From: Ophiostoma sp. CBS 140.51
Lineage: Eukaryota > Ascomycota > Sordariomycetes > Ophiostomatales > Ophiostomataceae
Direction of reading: 5' to 3'
Assembly: GCA_029298735.1 (NCBI GenBank)
Contig: JANSLP010000115.1
Coordinates: 27,037-91,036 of the forward strand
DNA length: 64,000 nucleotides
Below, piece after piece: positions 44,373 to 55,318 of the stretch (its first letter is position 1; every line of letters begins with the position of its first letter). Below the pieces are notes generated by a model. The model was not told the origin of the DNA. It ran no database searches and was given only the letters and a program-made list of their open reading frames with translations. The position numbers and the translations under genes were made by a program.

Positions 44373-44786
44373 CGTAGTGTGGCGCGAAGCACCAAAAGGC
44401 GCCGATTTCGTGAGATTATGTGTATAGGTATGGTCTGTATGTGTCGGTAATATCGTCTATGGGTAGATGTCGTCGAAATCGGATGCGGCTGTTGATAAAC
44501 GCTTCACAGTAAGAATGTAGAGTGATGCGACAGTCAGGCAAAAAAGTTGCGAACGCGACAAAGGCAACCGCGATCGTCACTAAAATTTGGGTGGCGATTG
44601 CTTATGTAATGAATCACGTGGAGATGTCTGCGCGACTCTCGGCCAGCACAAGGCTCTACCAGCAGGCAAAAATCACAGCCTATCGCCAAAATCTGGTGCT
44701 AAGGTGAACGACCTGCGCCCGCTCAACCTCGCTCAACACCACTCTCACAACCTTCTATCGCGACAGAAACGACAACTACGGTCATC
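44373..44786. promoter_or_regulatory. Shared divergent promoter of Prp31 and Clf1
   Basis: Only 414 bp separate the start codons of two spliceosome genes. The spacer includes a palindromic CACGTG E-box at 44615-44620. It ends in a C/A-rich leader (CTCAACACCACTCTCACAACC) before the Clf1 ATG. The arrangement suggests coordinated expression (inference). Confidence 0.55.
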
Positions 44787-47069
44787 ATGGAGTCACGCGG
44801 ACCTCCTCGGGTCAAGAACAAGGCCGCCGCGCCTGTACAGGTACGTCAAAACTGCTGTCCCCCATCAACAACATCCTCGAGGCGCGTCCGAAAATCTGAA
44901 GATACTAACATCGCATCGCGTTAGATCTCGGCCGAACAATTGTTACGAGAGGCGGTCGACCGTCAAGAACTGCCTCTACAGGCGCCGACGACACGATTCG
45001 AAGATCTTGAGGAGCTGCATGAGTACCAGGGCCGCAAGCGGCGCGAATACGAAAACTACGTGCGGCGATCGCGGACGAGTCTCAAGCCATGGGCCCAGTA
45101 TGCACAGTTCGAACTCGAGCAGAAGGAGCTGTCGCGGGCGCGGTCTGTGTTTGAGCGTGCGCTGGATGTGCTGCCCAACAGTGTACCTCTATGGATCAAG
45201 TGTATGTGCACATCTTTTTCCTTGTTCTGCTGGCCATCTTCCAAACATTGAATACTAACATGCTGTATAGACATTGAGGCCGAAATTAAGAACCGAAACA
45301 TTTCCCATGCCCGGAATCTGCTGGACAGAGCCGTCACCCGGCTGCCGCGGGTAGACAAGCTTTGGTACAAGTACCTTTATGTGGAGGAGATGCTGGGCAA
45401 TGTCTCCGGTACGAGGCAAATTTTCGACCGCTGGCTCAAATGGGAGCCGGCCGAGGAGGTCTGGAACGCCTACATCCGGCTCGAGAAGCGGTACAACGAA
45501 TACGACCGCGCCCGCGACATCTTTAGATCCTACACAATCGTGCACCCTTTCCCACGAACATGGATCAAGTGGGCCAGGTTTGAAGAGGATTTCGGCACCA
45601 GCGACCTGGTGCGCGAGGTGTTTGACACGGCCATGGAGTCGCTCGGCGATGAGTACGTGGACGAGAAGTTGTTTATGAGCTATGCACGCTTCGAGGGCAA
45701 GCTCAAGGAGTACGAGCGCGCGCGCGCCATCTACAAGTTCGGCCTCGACAACCTGCCACGAGCCAAGTCGATGCTCTTGCACAAGGAGTACACGACGTTC
45801 GAGAAGCAGTTTGGCGACCGCGAGGGCATCGAGGACATTGTGGTGTCGAAGCGGCGGAGGCAGTACGAGGAGCTAGTCAAGGAGAACCCCAAGAACTACG
45901 ACGTGTGGTTCGACTGGGCACGGCTCGAGGAGACGACGGGCGACTTTGACCGCATCCGGGACGTGTACGAAAAGGCCGTGGCACAGATCCCACCAGCACA
46001 AGAGAAGCGGCTCTGGCGGCGATACATCTTCTTATGGCTCTTCTACGCCCTTTGGGAGGAGACGGACGCCAAGAACCCAGAGCGCGCGCGGCAAATCTAC
46101 GACACTTGCTTGGGGCTGATCCCACACAAGAAGTTCACATTTGCCAAAGTGTGGCTGCAAAAGGCGCACTTTGAAGTGCGGCAGGGTGAGCTGACGGCGG
46201 CACGCAAGACGCTGGGACGCGCCATCGGCATGGCACCCAAGGACCGGCTGTTCAAGGGCTATATTGAGCTCGAGAAGAAGCTGTTTGAGTTCCAGCGGTG
46301 CCGCACGCTCTACGAGAAGCACATTGTCTACAACCCCGCCAACTGCGGCACGTGGATCCAGTGGGCCGAGCTGGAGCGTGGTCTCGACGACCTCGACCGT
46401 GCGCGCGCCATCTTCGATATGGGCGTCAGCCAGCCCGTGCTGGACATGCCCGAAGTGCTGTGGAAGGCATACATCGACTTTGAGGAGGAAGAGGGCGAGT
46501 ACGAACGCACACGCGAGCTCTACGAGCGCCTGTTGGAGCGCACTGACCACCCCAAGGTCTGGATCAGCTACGCCCAGTTCGAGATCAACATTCCCGAAGC
46601 GGGCGCCGACGACGACGAGGAGGAGCAAGAAGAAGATGCACCGGTCAGCGAAGAGGCCAAGGCCCGCGCACGCAAGGTGTTTGAGCGTGCACACGACAGC
46701 TTCCGCGACAAGGAGCTCAAGGCGGAGCGTGTTGCTCTGCTTAATGCTTGGCTGGCGTTTGAAAAGACGCACGGCAGCGAAGAGGATGCGGCCAAGATTC
46801 AGAAGCAGATGCCACGCCGGACCAAGAAGAAGCGGCGCATGGAGGATGGCAGTTTTGAGGAGTACGTGGACTACGTGTTCCCGGCCGACGACCGGCAGGC
46901 CAAGAACCAGATGAACCTGCTGGCCATGGCGCAAGCCTGGAAGAAGACGGGCGGAACCGTCGCAGCGGCAGCAGCACCAGAACCTGCGGCGGCATCCGAG
47001 GACTCAGACAGTGCTTCCAGCCGGTCTGTGTCGCCCGTATCTTCCAGAGGAGATGACAGAGACGATTAA
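44787..47069 (+). CDS. CLF1: Pre-mRNA-splicing factor Clf1/Syf3 (Crooked neck, HAT-repeat protein)
   Basis: Three exons (44787-44840, 44925-45201, 45271-47069) give 709 residues with all phases closed. It opens with MESRGPPRVKNKAAAPVQ and then ISAEQLLREAVDRQE, the usual Clf1 N-terminus. It continues as tandem half-a-TPR (HAT) repeats with W..Y..FE spacing, such as KPWAQYAQFELEQKELSRAR, KLWYKYLYVEEMLGNVSGTR, NPKNYDVWFDWARLEETTGD and NCGTWIQWAELERGLDDLDR. Clf1 is a scaffold of the Prp19-associated (NTC) complex and helps load U4/U6.U5 onto the pre-spliceosome. An acidic insert (DDDEEEQEED) and a basic TKKKRRMEDG motif lie near the C-terminus, followed by an Ala/Ser tail. The second intron interrupts the tyrosine codon in WIKY. 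Confidence 0.95.
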
Positions 47070-47806
47070 GCCCAAATTCCGACAGAGTTTTTAGAAAGGA
47101 TATAGCAACGAGCGTCAAAATAGGATCAGGATAATCATAATACCAAGTGCAATCTGCACGCCACCACATCGAGCTCTCTACACTGCGCATACAATTATCG
47201 TGAGGTCGGTTTGACCGCCTTTGCTGCTTTTTGCTGCTTTTGCTGCCCCGCTCGCGTAGAATTCCCACATGAAACATCTATGTATGTCATTTTGCATGCA
47301 CAGTAGGTAGTAGAATCCCGAGCCATGGCTCCAGGAACAGGACAATATCCTCCGCAATGCCAAGACTCGTCTTGTGAGTTTGGGAGAGGAAGAAAAATTA
47401 TGTGCCAGAGAATCAATGGTAGCGAAGAGACGACATGGGTCGACACGTGTAGTGCTATGGCTCGCCGAAGAGGGAAACAGTGAGGCAAGTGGGCTAACCG
47501 GGTCGCTCAACCACCGTTTCTCCACGGCGTCTGCGCAGAGTGACATCATAGCATGCCACCAAAAGATGCAGAAAAGACCACGATACTACAGCACTCTTCA
47601 GTGTGGAATTACAGTGCTCAACTCGTCCTTTGGGAAAGACAGGGGGGAAAGACAGAAACAAAATCGAAAATAAAATATAATCGAATTTTTATATAGAAAA
47701 TTATGGCAAGCTAACCAAGCTCTCTGGCTTTCCCTGAGACTGACTTGGGCCCGGGGGCCTGCAGGCTATCTCGATCGCTGACGGCTTGGTATTGTCTTGG
47801 CGGCAT

Positions 47807-47825
47807 GGGAGGGGGAGGGGATGGG
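47807..47825 (+). other. Tight G-quadruplex motif
   Basis: The 19-base sequence GGGAGGGGGAGGGGATGGG has four G runs with loops of one, one and two bases, a form that usually gives very stable parallel quadruplexes. It lies about 740 bp downstream of the Clf1 stop. Confidence 0.65.
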
Positions 47826-48421
47826 CCAGGAATCAAGACAAGACAAGCTCACAAGCTCGACAAGTCAAAGACAACAGACAGAAAAGGGGGCTCCACGGAT
47901 TGGCGATCATGTGATTTGTGGTTTGACGACATTCGTTGACTGTGTTGAACCTGGGTTGTGTATTTCAATGTTTCGTTTCGTTTCGTTTCATTTTGAAGCC
48001 GTATTCTGCGTTCTGCATGAAAATGACTTTGCATTACAAGCCGGCAGTGAAGTTGTGTGTCGGATTCAGTGTCGAAGCGACGTGCACGAAACAGACACTG
48101 AAACTGCTGGGCAGGGAAGGAAAGGAAAACGAAAACGGAGCTCTTTGACCACCTCCACGTCCATTCCGTTTTTACAGAAAATCTAGAAGAACGAAGATCA
48201 CCAGTTTGTCAATTTACAACTTGCATCTTATCTTTTAGGGGCGGTTCCTTGCCGGTCTATCCGTCTTTCGCTTCACCGCTGTTTTTATCTCTTCTTCTCT
48301 CTTTTCCCGGCTGTGCCCCCAATTCCTGTCTCATTACGTGAAGTTACGTCGCTGCGTCTTTTTTTTTCTCCCCGCAACTGGGAACAAGAGGGGTCCTCGG
48401 GCAGCGAAGAAAAGCGAAGGA

Positions 48422-48446
48422 GGGTAGGGGGGAAGACGGGGTTGGG
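48422..48446 (+). other. G-quadruplex motif
   Basis: Four plus-strand G runs (48422-48424, 48427-48432, 48438-48441, 48444-48446) are joined by loops of two, five and two bases. This is the second such motif in the same intergenic region. Confidence 0.55.
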
Positions 48447-49551
48447 AGCGAGGTCCGAAAGAAAAGGACTCGAATCACATAAACGCAAAACGCCACAGAC
48501 GACGTATCTGCGGGATGGCATGCTTCATACGCATTCGTGCTATTTATTGTCGTATTATTGTGTTATGGTATCTACGGAGGACTCCTTGCGTGTTCGTACA
48601 TGGTCCAGCAATTCTCTGCAGGATACCCCCAGTTGGTCCTTTTTTGCCATCCTGAAAGTGGGATCCAGAGGGGGCCTCCGCGCAGTAGCGCATCCAGATC
48701 AGGGAGCAGGGGCTCGAAGGGATCGTAAATTCATTGCATTATCAGTCTTTCTCTGCTCCGTTTCTATTCCGTTCTGAGTTCGTGCATATTCATTGAATAA
48801 AAGTACTATGGATAGTCCCGCCCCTTGCTAAAACAAGTGCAGAGAAGAGTGTCCCAGATAAAAACCATGTCGTAATAGTAACTTGCGTGAAACTGAGGGG
48901 AGGGAGCCATCCTTTTCCAGCCCCTCTCAAATCCTCAAGTCCCTCTTGACGTAAGAGCGTCGTGTCTGTCCTCCGAGGAGAAAGACAAAGCAAAAATAGA
49001 AAAAGAAAAGAACAAATGAGTACTGCAACTATATAGGTGAAAATCATAAAGAAAATCAAAGAAACATGTCATAAACCGAAAACAGATAGATTCCATCATA
49101 AAAGACATGGAAAAGAGGAATGAAAAAAGACATCAAAGGACATAAAAGACATTAAAAGGCCACCCCTGCCCGTTTTCCTAAGCCCATTTCGACGCATTCC
49201 CGCTTGCCGTCCGCTTCCTTCCTCCCCTCTTTCGTCTCCTCCCTCTTCTTTTGTAACCGTAACATGCAACGGGGTTGTGTGCTGTCTCCACCGCTAACGT
49301 TGCTGCTGCTATTTTTTGTTGCTCATCGTCGTGTCTCGCCCCGGCCGATCTTTTTATTCTTGTTCGTCTCTCGTTTCGGGGCAAACCCAATCGTTGAAGA
49401 ACAGGACGAAAAAAAAAAAGTAAAAGAAAAAGGCATTTCTTGCGTCAACCCCTGCATGGCACACCAACACGCAACACACACCCCCATTTCCCTGCATATT
49501 GACTGGCTGAACTGGCTGGCTTCCATGGTAGTCCAGACCCGCTCAATGAAG

Positions 49552-49565
49552 CACACACACACACA
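49552..49565 (+). repeat. CA dinucleotide microsatellite
   Basis: Seven CA units are followed by degenerate CA-rich sequence up to about 49600. Confidence 0.7.
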
Positions 49566-50147
49566 AAGACGCACACACAACCCACACGCAATCCACACAA
49601 ACCTTCCGTTTCGAGCCACTCGCGGTGTACTTCGTTGGTGCCGCAAGAGATGCCGTTGTGTAGAACCATGCAAATCTGGAAAACACGGGTTCACACACAC
49701 TTCCCTACTGGGCGATGTTGGCCCGGACTTCAGGGGAAACGATGGGAGACGAGATCTTGAAGGGGGTCCATTTAGCGGCGATGGCGGCCGTCTATTACAA
49801 AAAGAGGGTAAAAAATCAGTGATATTGTCCGTGGTATATTAACAAACAGGGAGAGAAAAAAAGAAAGATCTGCGTCTTTCGTTGTGTGATGCCGCGCACA
49901 AGAGAGCGAGGTATAGAGAGAAATAGACAGAGAGGAGAGAGAAGAGAGACACCGTGTGCCACTGACTGTGCCTTCGTATGGCCCAGTCACAAGGTTGTTT
50001 GTTGGAGTGCGCACAGTGTATCGCGAGCACAAGTTTTTGGTCTTCGTGCTTGCTACACGCCGGAGTTGCCACTTTTCTTGGTAGAAAAAGTGATTTTATT
50101 CTTCCTTGGCTCCTCTTTTCTTTTTTCTGTATTGCCTTGCACACATG

Positions 50148-50163
50148 CTCTCTCTCTCTCTCT
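50148..50163 (+). repeat. CT dinucleotide microsatellite
   Basis: Eight CT units occur in an otherwise pyrimidine-rich stretch. Confidence 0.7.
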
Positions 50164-50548
50164 GGCCTGTCTGCCTCTCTTTGCTACACTCTCAGGCACA
50201 CGACAGGGGCGCTGTGCTCCGTGTATCAGGGCGTATATCCCGTGAGCACTTCTCGTGTGAATTTATAGGATGGTTCGCGAAGTGGTCGAACAAGCTCGCG
50301 TGTCTGTGTGCTATGATTGGCGTAGTTCATAGCCGTCTCTGTACCACGGAAGTATTCTTTTGTACTTTGTAGTATAGGGTGTGAGAGAAGCTTTAACTAG
50401 TACCAACAACAGACATCAAGCACAACTTGAAGAGATGGAAGAATTGAGAGACGGCGTGTTTGGAGGAGAAGACGAGGTGGGGACGTCGGAAGGACAGATG
50501 ACAGATGACAAAAGAACAAACGGGGAGTGGGACAGGATTATGCATGTC

Positions 50549-52780
50549 TCAATCCCGATAGTCCCGGTCTCTGCTTCTGCTATCCCTGCTGTATGCCCTT
50601 GGTGCGGGTAGAGCAGCATATGGGTTGGCGTCATCGTAGTGAGGCCCGTCGTCATATTGGTTGTCTCGTCTTGACATAGTGCCGTTTCCGCCGTTTCCAC
50701 CGTCTTTGTCGTCGTGGGTGACGTTCCGTGCTTTGATTTGCCGTTCAAGACGGCGCTCGTGGCGTCTCGACTTCTCCTCGCGCCATTCTTTCATCTCATG
50801 GTTCACTTCGCGGACCTCCTTCATCTCGGAGATGGCGCCCTTAATGCCCAGTGCGGCAATGCCGACAGAAGCGGCGTCTTGCAGCAAGGCCTTTTGCTTC
50901 AACTTCTTCGCCTCTTCGGCCGACAGACGGCCTTCCCGCACGGCCTTTTGCCGTGAGCGCCGCTTCTCCATGCTCTGATACACATTGTGCGCCGCGTGGA
51001 TGGTTGCAACGGCGGCTAAGCCGGTTGTCAGGATCTGCTTACCTTTCATCTTCTTTGCTTTCTTCTCGTCCTCAGACGAGCTGCCGAGGTCAGACTCAGA
51101 GTCGGAGCCGCCCCGGTTGCGGCGCGAGCCAGAGTCGCCCCGTCGCCGGTTCGAGGAGCGGCCACCGTCATCGTGGTCTCGTGTGCTGCCGCGATCACGG
51201 TCGCGGTCACCGCCGTAGCCCCGGTCCCGGTCGCGAGACCGATCGCGCGAGCGGTCACGGTCGTCACGTCCTCCACCGCCTCTGCGGCGGCGATCCGAGT
51301 AGCTATCATAGCTGTCGGCCGAGTCGTCACGGCGGCACTGGTGGCGAGACGAGCCACCCTTGCGGCGGGGTGAGACGTCACGATCGCGGTCGGAGTCTTC
51401 AGGCTCGTTGCCGATGCCAAGCTTGGCAAGGCCGCGACGGGCCGTGTCGACGACACTGCGGCTCCGGCTTCTGCGCGACCGGTCGGGTGAGCCACCTCGC
51501 GAATCGGGGCTGCGGTTGCGTGACCGCTCTTCGTGTTGGTCGTAGAGTTTCTTAGCTCCAAAAGCACCCAGACCGGCAGTCGCCAGGGCAGCCAGGCCGC
51601 TCACACCACCGCCGCCGCCGCCGCCATCTGTGCGGGCCCGAGAGCGAGACCGACTGCGGCCAGTGCGCTTGTCTTCCTCAATGTTGTGCCGAGAACCGTT
51701 GACAAGACGGTTACCAAGCAGACCACCAATGACTGACTCGGCAATGCCGAGCTTGCCGTGCTTCTCGTCCTGGGCAGCGTCGACCGTGGCGGCACCAGCA
51801 GCGACCGTCAGGACGCGCTTGGCCTTCTCGCCCTTCCAGCTACCAGGCTCCTTGGCGACACGGAACGCCTCCGTGGCACCAGCAATGAGGGAGGCCATGG
51901 CGGCCTTCTGGACCTTGTTGGCCACCTTGCCCTTGCCGCCCTTCTCGCCCGATGGCGAGCCAGCGCGCGAGCGGCTATCGTGGCTGCGTGTGTCGGAGCG
52001 CTTGTCCTCCTTGTCGTGGCTGCCGCCCGTGAGAGCGCTGACAGCGCCGCCCAGACCAGCAGCGGCCAGGGCACTTTCAAGGAAGTTCTTGTGACCCTTC
52101 TTTTCACCCTCGTCGCTCTCGTCGTCGCTGTAGCCACCACGGCCCTTGTGGACGAGAGCCTTCTTGTCTTCCTTCTCAGCGTGCTTGTTGTAGAAGTCGG
52201 CACCCTGGTAGGCGGCAAAAGCACCAGCGGCACCGAGGGCAGCCGAGCTCAGAGCATTGCGCTGAACGCCGTGGCCCTCGGACTTGGCCTCGCGGCGGTC
52301 AAAGAGCTCCTTGCCACCAACGGCGAGGGCACCACCGACCACGGCGGCAATGATCTTCTCCTGGTTGCTGAGCACGCGGCGGCGCTTCTTCTCTTCGTCA
52401 TTGTAGCCCCGCGACTTCTTGCTGCTGTGGCGGTCATGGTCACGGTCACGGTCGTAGTCGCGATCGTAGTCCCGGTCCCGGTCGTAACCGCGGTCTCTAC
52501 CATAGCGGCGGTCGTCGACATATTCGCGGTAGACGTCTCTGGAGTAGGTGGGGGGCGGGAACTCGCGGCGGATTTCCTCGACGGAGAGGTCACTGTCCTC
52601 GCGCGAGCGGGGAATCAAGTCGCGCGAGGTGGTGTGATGGGACTTGGTGACGACATCGCGGGAGTCGGCATAGCGCGAGTCACGCGAGTCGCGGGCGTCA
52701 CGGGTATGGCGACGGTCGTCGTAGTAGCGGGTGGACGAGTAGTCGCTGCGGCCGTCGTCGTAGTTGTCGTACGAAGCCAT
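50549..52780 (-). CDS. Glycine-zipper, Arg/Asp/Ser-rich protein (DUF3824-type)
   Basis: An intronless frame of 743 residues from MASYDNYDDG. An in-frame ATG 102 bases upstream is less likely because its extension is leader-like. The N-terminus is dominated by RD/YD/DR repeats. Several small hydrophobic Ala/Gly segments with GxxxG spacing follow: IIAAVVGGALAVGGKELFD, ALGAAGAFAAYQGADFYNKH, ALAAAGLGGAVSALTGG, LAALATAGLGAFGAKKLYDQ and LTTGLAAVATIHAAHNVYQS. They are separated by disordered RS/RD-rich linkers. This pattern matches the fungal DUF3824 family, whose function is not known to me. The glycine-zipper segments could associate with membranes or self-assemble (inference). A coiled, charged stretch (MKEVREVNHEMKEWREEKSR) lies near the C-terminus. 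A nuclear SR-like role is an alternative reading but the GxxxG segments argue against it. Confidence 0.8.
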   Translation of the reverse strand: MASYDNYDDGRSDYSSTRYYDDRRHTRDARDSRDSRYADSRDVVTKSHHTTSRDLIPRSREDSDLSVEEIRREFPPPTYSRDVYREYVDDRRYGRDRGYDRDRDYDRDYDRDRDHDRHSSKKSRGYNDEEKKRRRVLSNQEKIIAAVVGGALAVGGKELFDRREAKSEGHGVQRNALSSAALGAAGAFAAYQGADFYNKHAEKEDKKALVHKGRGGYSDDESDEGEKKGHKNFLESALAAAGLGGAVSALTGGSHDKEDKRSDTRSHDSRSRAGSPSGEKGGKGKVANKVQKAAMASLIAGATEAFRVAKEPGSWKGEKAKRVLTVAAGAATVDAAQDEKHGKLGIAESVIGGLLGNRLVNGSRHNIEEDKRTGRSRSRSRARTDGGGGGGGVSGLAALATAGLGAFGAKKLYDQHEERSRNRSPDSRGGSPDRSRRSRSRSVVDTARRGLAKLGIGNEPEDSDRDRDVSPRRKGGSSRHQCRRDDSADSYDSYSDRRRRGGGGRDDRDRSRDRSRDRDRGYGGDRDRDRGSTRDHDDGGRSSNRRRGDSGSRRNRGGSDSESDLGSSSEDEKKAKKMKGKQILTTGLAAVATIHAAHNVYQSMEKRRSRQKAVREGRLSAEEAKKLKQKALLQDAASVGIAALGIKGAISEMKEVREVNHEMKEWREEKSRRHERRLERQIKARNVTHDDKDGGNGGNGTMSRRDNQYDDGPHYDDANPYAALPAPRAYSRDSRSRDRDYRD

Positions 52781-53311
52781 GGCGGGCAACGACAGCGAGC
52801 CTTGTGTCTCGTCGGTAGTGAGGGTTGTTTGAGGAGTATTCTGCAGTGGTATATTGGTATGAGAATGGGTCCGTATGATCAAGGGGGTGTATGTTGTATG
52901 TTGTAGATTATAGATGCGAGGTGATGTTGAGGGGGATGGAGATGATGTTTCTGATGGAAGGACAAGCCGTACTATGTAGTATATAGAATAGGAATAGCAG
53001 GAAAAAAGTGGCCAAAGGGGGTTGGTTGGTTATATGTAGGGGCCCGTCCGAGCAAAAAGGCCGAATAATAAGGTGCACTGCTGCAGTGGTCTGCCGGTGG
53101 AGCCGTTGGATTGCGTACAGGACGTTTTCTCTGTATTCCCAAGCCGGGCAAGCGCGGAAAGTTGTAGTCGAGGGAGGCAATAAACAGAGGCCAAATAGCG
53201 AGGCCGCCCAAGAAAAGAGACAGTTGAACAGGTGGTTTTCGACGATAGACAGGGAAATTAAACGAATCTGTGAAAAAAAACGCTGAAGAGTTGCGAAGAC
53301 AGCGAAACGTT

Positions 53312-53355
53312 GGGGGCAAGAGAGGGAGGGGGCGGGGTTGGGAGGGGCGGAGGGG
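53312..53355 (+). other. Dense G-quadruplex tract
   Basis: Seven G runs of three to five bases lie within 44 bases (53312-53316, 53324-53326, 53328-53332, 53334-53337, 53340-53342, 53344-53347, 53352-53355) with loops of one to seven bases. It lies on the template strand about 530 bp upstream of the DUF3824-type start codon. Confidence 0.65.
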
Positions 53356-53460
53356 TTGTGTTTTGTATGCTCCCGTCGAGACAGGGCTAGGCAGGAAGGT
53401 AAGAGGATCAGGGAAATGAGAGAAGGGGTGATGGGGCGGCACGGGTGAGAGAGCACTTTT

Positions 53461-53496
53461 GGACAGACTTGTGGACAGACTTGTGGACAGACTTGT
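53461..53496 (+). repeat. Three perfect 12-base tandem repeats
   Basis: GGACAGACTTGT is repeated three times without mismatch (53461-53472, 53473-53484, 53485-53496). It is non-coding as far as can be seen. Confidence 0.8.
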
Positions 53497-55318
53497 GCCC
53501 AAGCACATCAAATACGGAAGTTACGAGTTGCTGCAGGCTCTTTTGCTAGGGTGCGCAAACGGTGGCAGGGCAGGATCGCCAGTGCAAACACGATGGCAAG
53601 GATGGGCAGCCGGCAGGAGGGAGCCAGCAGTGAGCAGCAAGAAGCGCAAAACTGGCGTGGATGTTGATTTTAGAAGGAGCGTCGTGCGTCGTGGTTGGCT
53701 CGGCAGTGTCCGTTTTAGCCAGGAAACCAACTGGGCGCCGTTGGCAGCTTCCCCAACAATAGCGGCAGGCCTGAAAGACTGAGACAGGACGCCAAAACGG
53801 GCACCAGGCGGACCGTTCTGCGCTATTTCGCTAGGTTGCGACGGTGCTCATTCTTTCAGTTGTAAGTTTGGCGCGAAAGCACTCTTTATTTACATGGCGC
53901 CTTTAGCAGATCACGAGCCTATTAGGCCGTCCAACGGTCACGTCAGTTACCAGTCTCTATCTCTGCTCAAAGTGTGGCCCCGCCACAGCCACACAGGAGG
54001 CCGCTGCAGGGCTGGCGCGACAGGCGACAGCTGCAGGCCAAGCAGCATGACGACGCGTGAAGGAAGGGGAGAGAAGTGTCGGTGTCTGTCCACACCTTTG
54101 CTTCTTGCGCGTCTTTTTCTGCTCTAAAATGTGCATTAATGGGATGCGTCGTGGCGCAGTCTTGAAACTGTGCGGGCAGCCCGAAAACGGAGGGCCTCTT
54201 TGGCTTGGCCTCTGGAGAAGAGGCTCTTGCCTTTTTTTGGCCAGGCCCACCATGACGCACCCAAAACGGAGGGGAAAGGGAAGGCGCAAATGACGTAATG
54301 CTGGAGTAGAACTTTGCCCAACAGAACCCAACGGTCAACGTCCAACATCCAATATCCACCATCGACAAGCAAGCCTCCAAACTCTAAAAAGAAAAAGAAG
54401 AAAAAAATCGACACGTCCGGCCTCGATATCGCGCTGGTGCCCAAACCGACAAATCACTGAGCCCATATCATCCTGTCTCGTCCACCAACCGTTATCGTCC
54501 TTGCTGTTTGTCGTCCTGTTTCGCTTGTCACCAGCTCGTACACTCATGTCGTGCGCCATATGCCATACGTCTATTGGTCGTACAGAAAATGAGCGCGACG
54601 TTAGTGTCTAACCGTCTCCTGGCATCTCCTGACGTGCTTGATTTTTGTAGCATTTTCTCTGTCTCTAGTTGTGTCCCTTCGCTGGGCTGTTGTGTCGGTC
54701 GTTGTCCTCCTGTCGCTCCTTGGCTGTTTCCTTATCGTCACACCCGGCCGAGAGACAGGACGGAAAGGCAGAAGCATTCTCCCTCGTCTTCTTGTCTCTG
54801 TTTATTCTCATTTTGTTTCCTTTCTTCCTCTTTTCCGTTTCTTCCTCTCTTCCGTCACACTACCCTCCACCGCGGATGCCCTCATTTCCCCCTGCTGTGT
54901 CTGTACTTCGCTCGGTCACCAAAATAAATGGCCAACAACGCATCGTCGTCCGTCCCTCACTTTGCACAATAGGACACAACGGTATTGGGGGCGCACGATA
55001 CACCGGCGTACCAGAACACCAAAGGACCAGAACGAAGGCCAGTAACTATCTTATTCTGATGCAGAAGCACAGGGTCCAATGTCTCCTCTTCTCTCTCTTA
55101 GTCGTAGTTGAGATATTTAAGCAGCCAATGCCTCCTGGGCTTCTTGTCTCTTTTGTTTTCTCTTTCTTTTCGACTCGTAGATGTAGCTCGCCTCTCGTCT
55201 TTTCTATTGCTCGCCAAAAACGCTCGTTTTTTAAGTCATATTTTGATTTCAATCGACTGAGAAATCGACAATATCAATCATCTTACACTCTCTTATATTG
55301 TCCCTTAATATCCCCAAT

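Larger units (their letters stand above)
47070..50548. other. 3.5-kb convergent intergenic region
   Basis: Between the stops of Clf1 and the DUF3824-type gene, unusually long for a convergent pair. It holds two tight G-quadruplex motifs (47807-47825, 48422-48446), a CA run (49552-49565), a CT run (50148-50163) and a cluster of AGACAT/ATAAAAG direct repeats around 49100-49160. Frames are short and of random character. A non-coding transcript is possible but not shown. Confidence 0.4.
52781..55318. other. 2.5-kb divergent intergenic region
   Basis: Upstream of both the DUF3824-type gene (minus) and the GPI protein (plus). Next to the former the minus strand is C/T-rich. A dense G-quadruplex tract lies at 53312-53355 and a perfect triple 12-base repeat at 53461-53496. 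From about 54630 to 55300 the plus strand is T/C-rich, as in the leader of the GPI protein. No gene is supported. Confidence 0.4.

Noticed and set aside
51758..52906. 382-codon plus-strand frame opposite the DUF3824-type gene
   Set aside because: Val/Leu/Ala-rich shadow of the RD- and Ala-rich minus-strand protein, with no domain.
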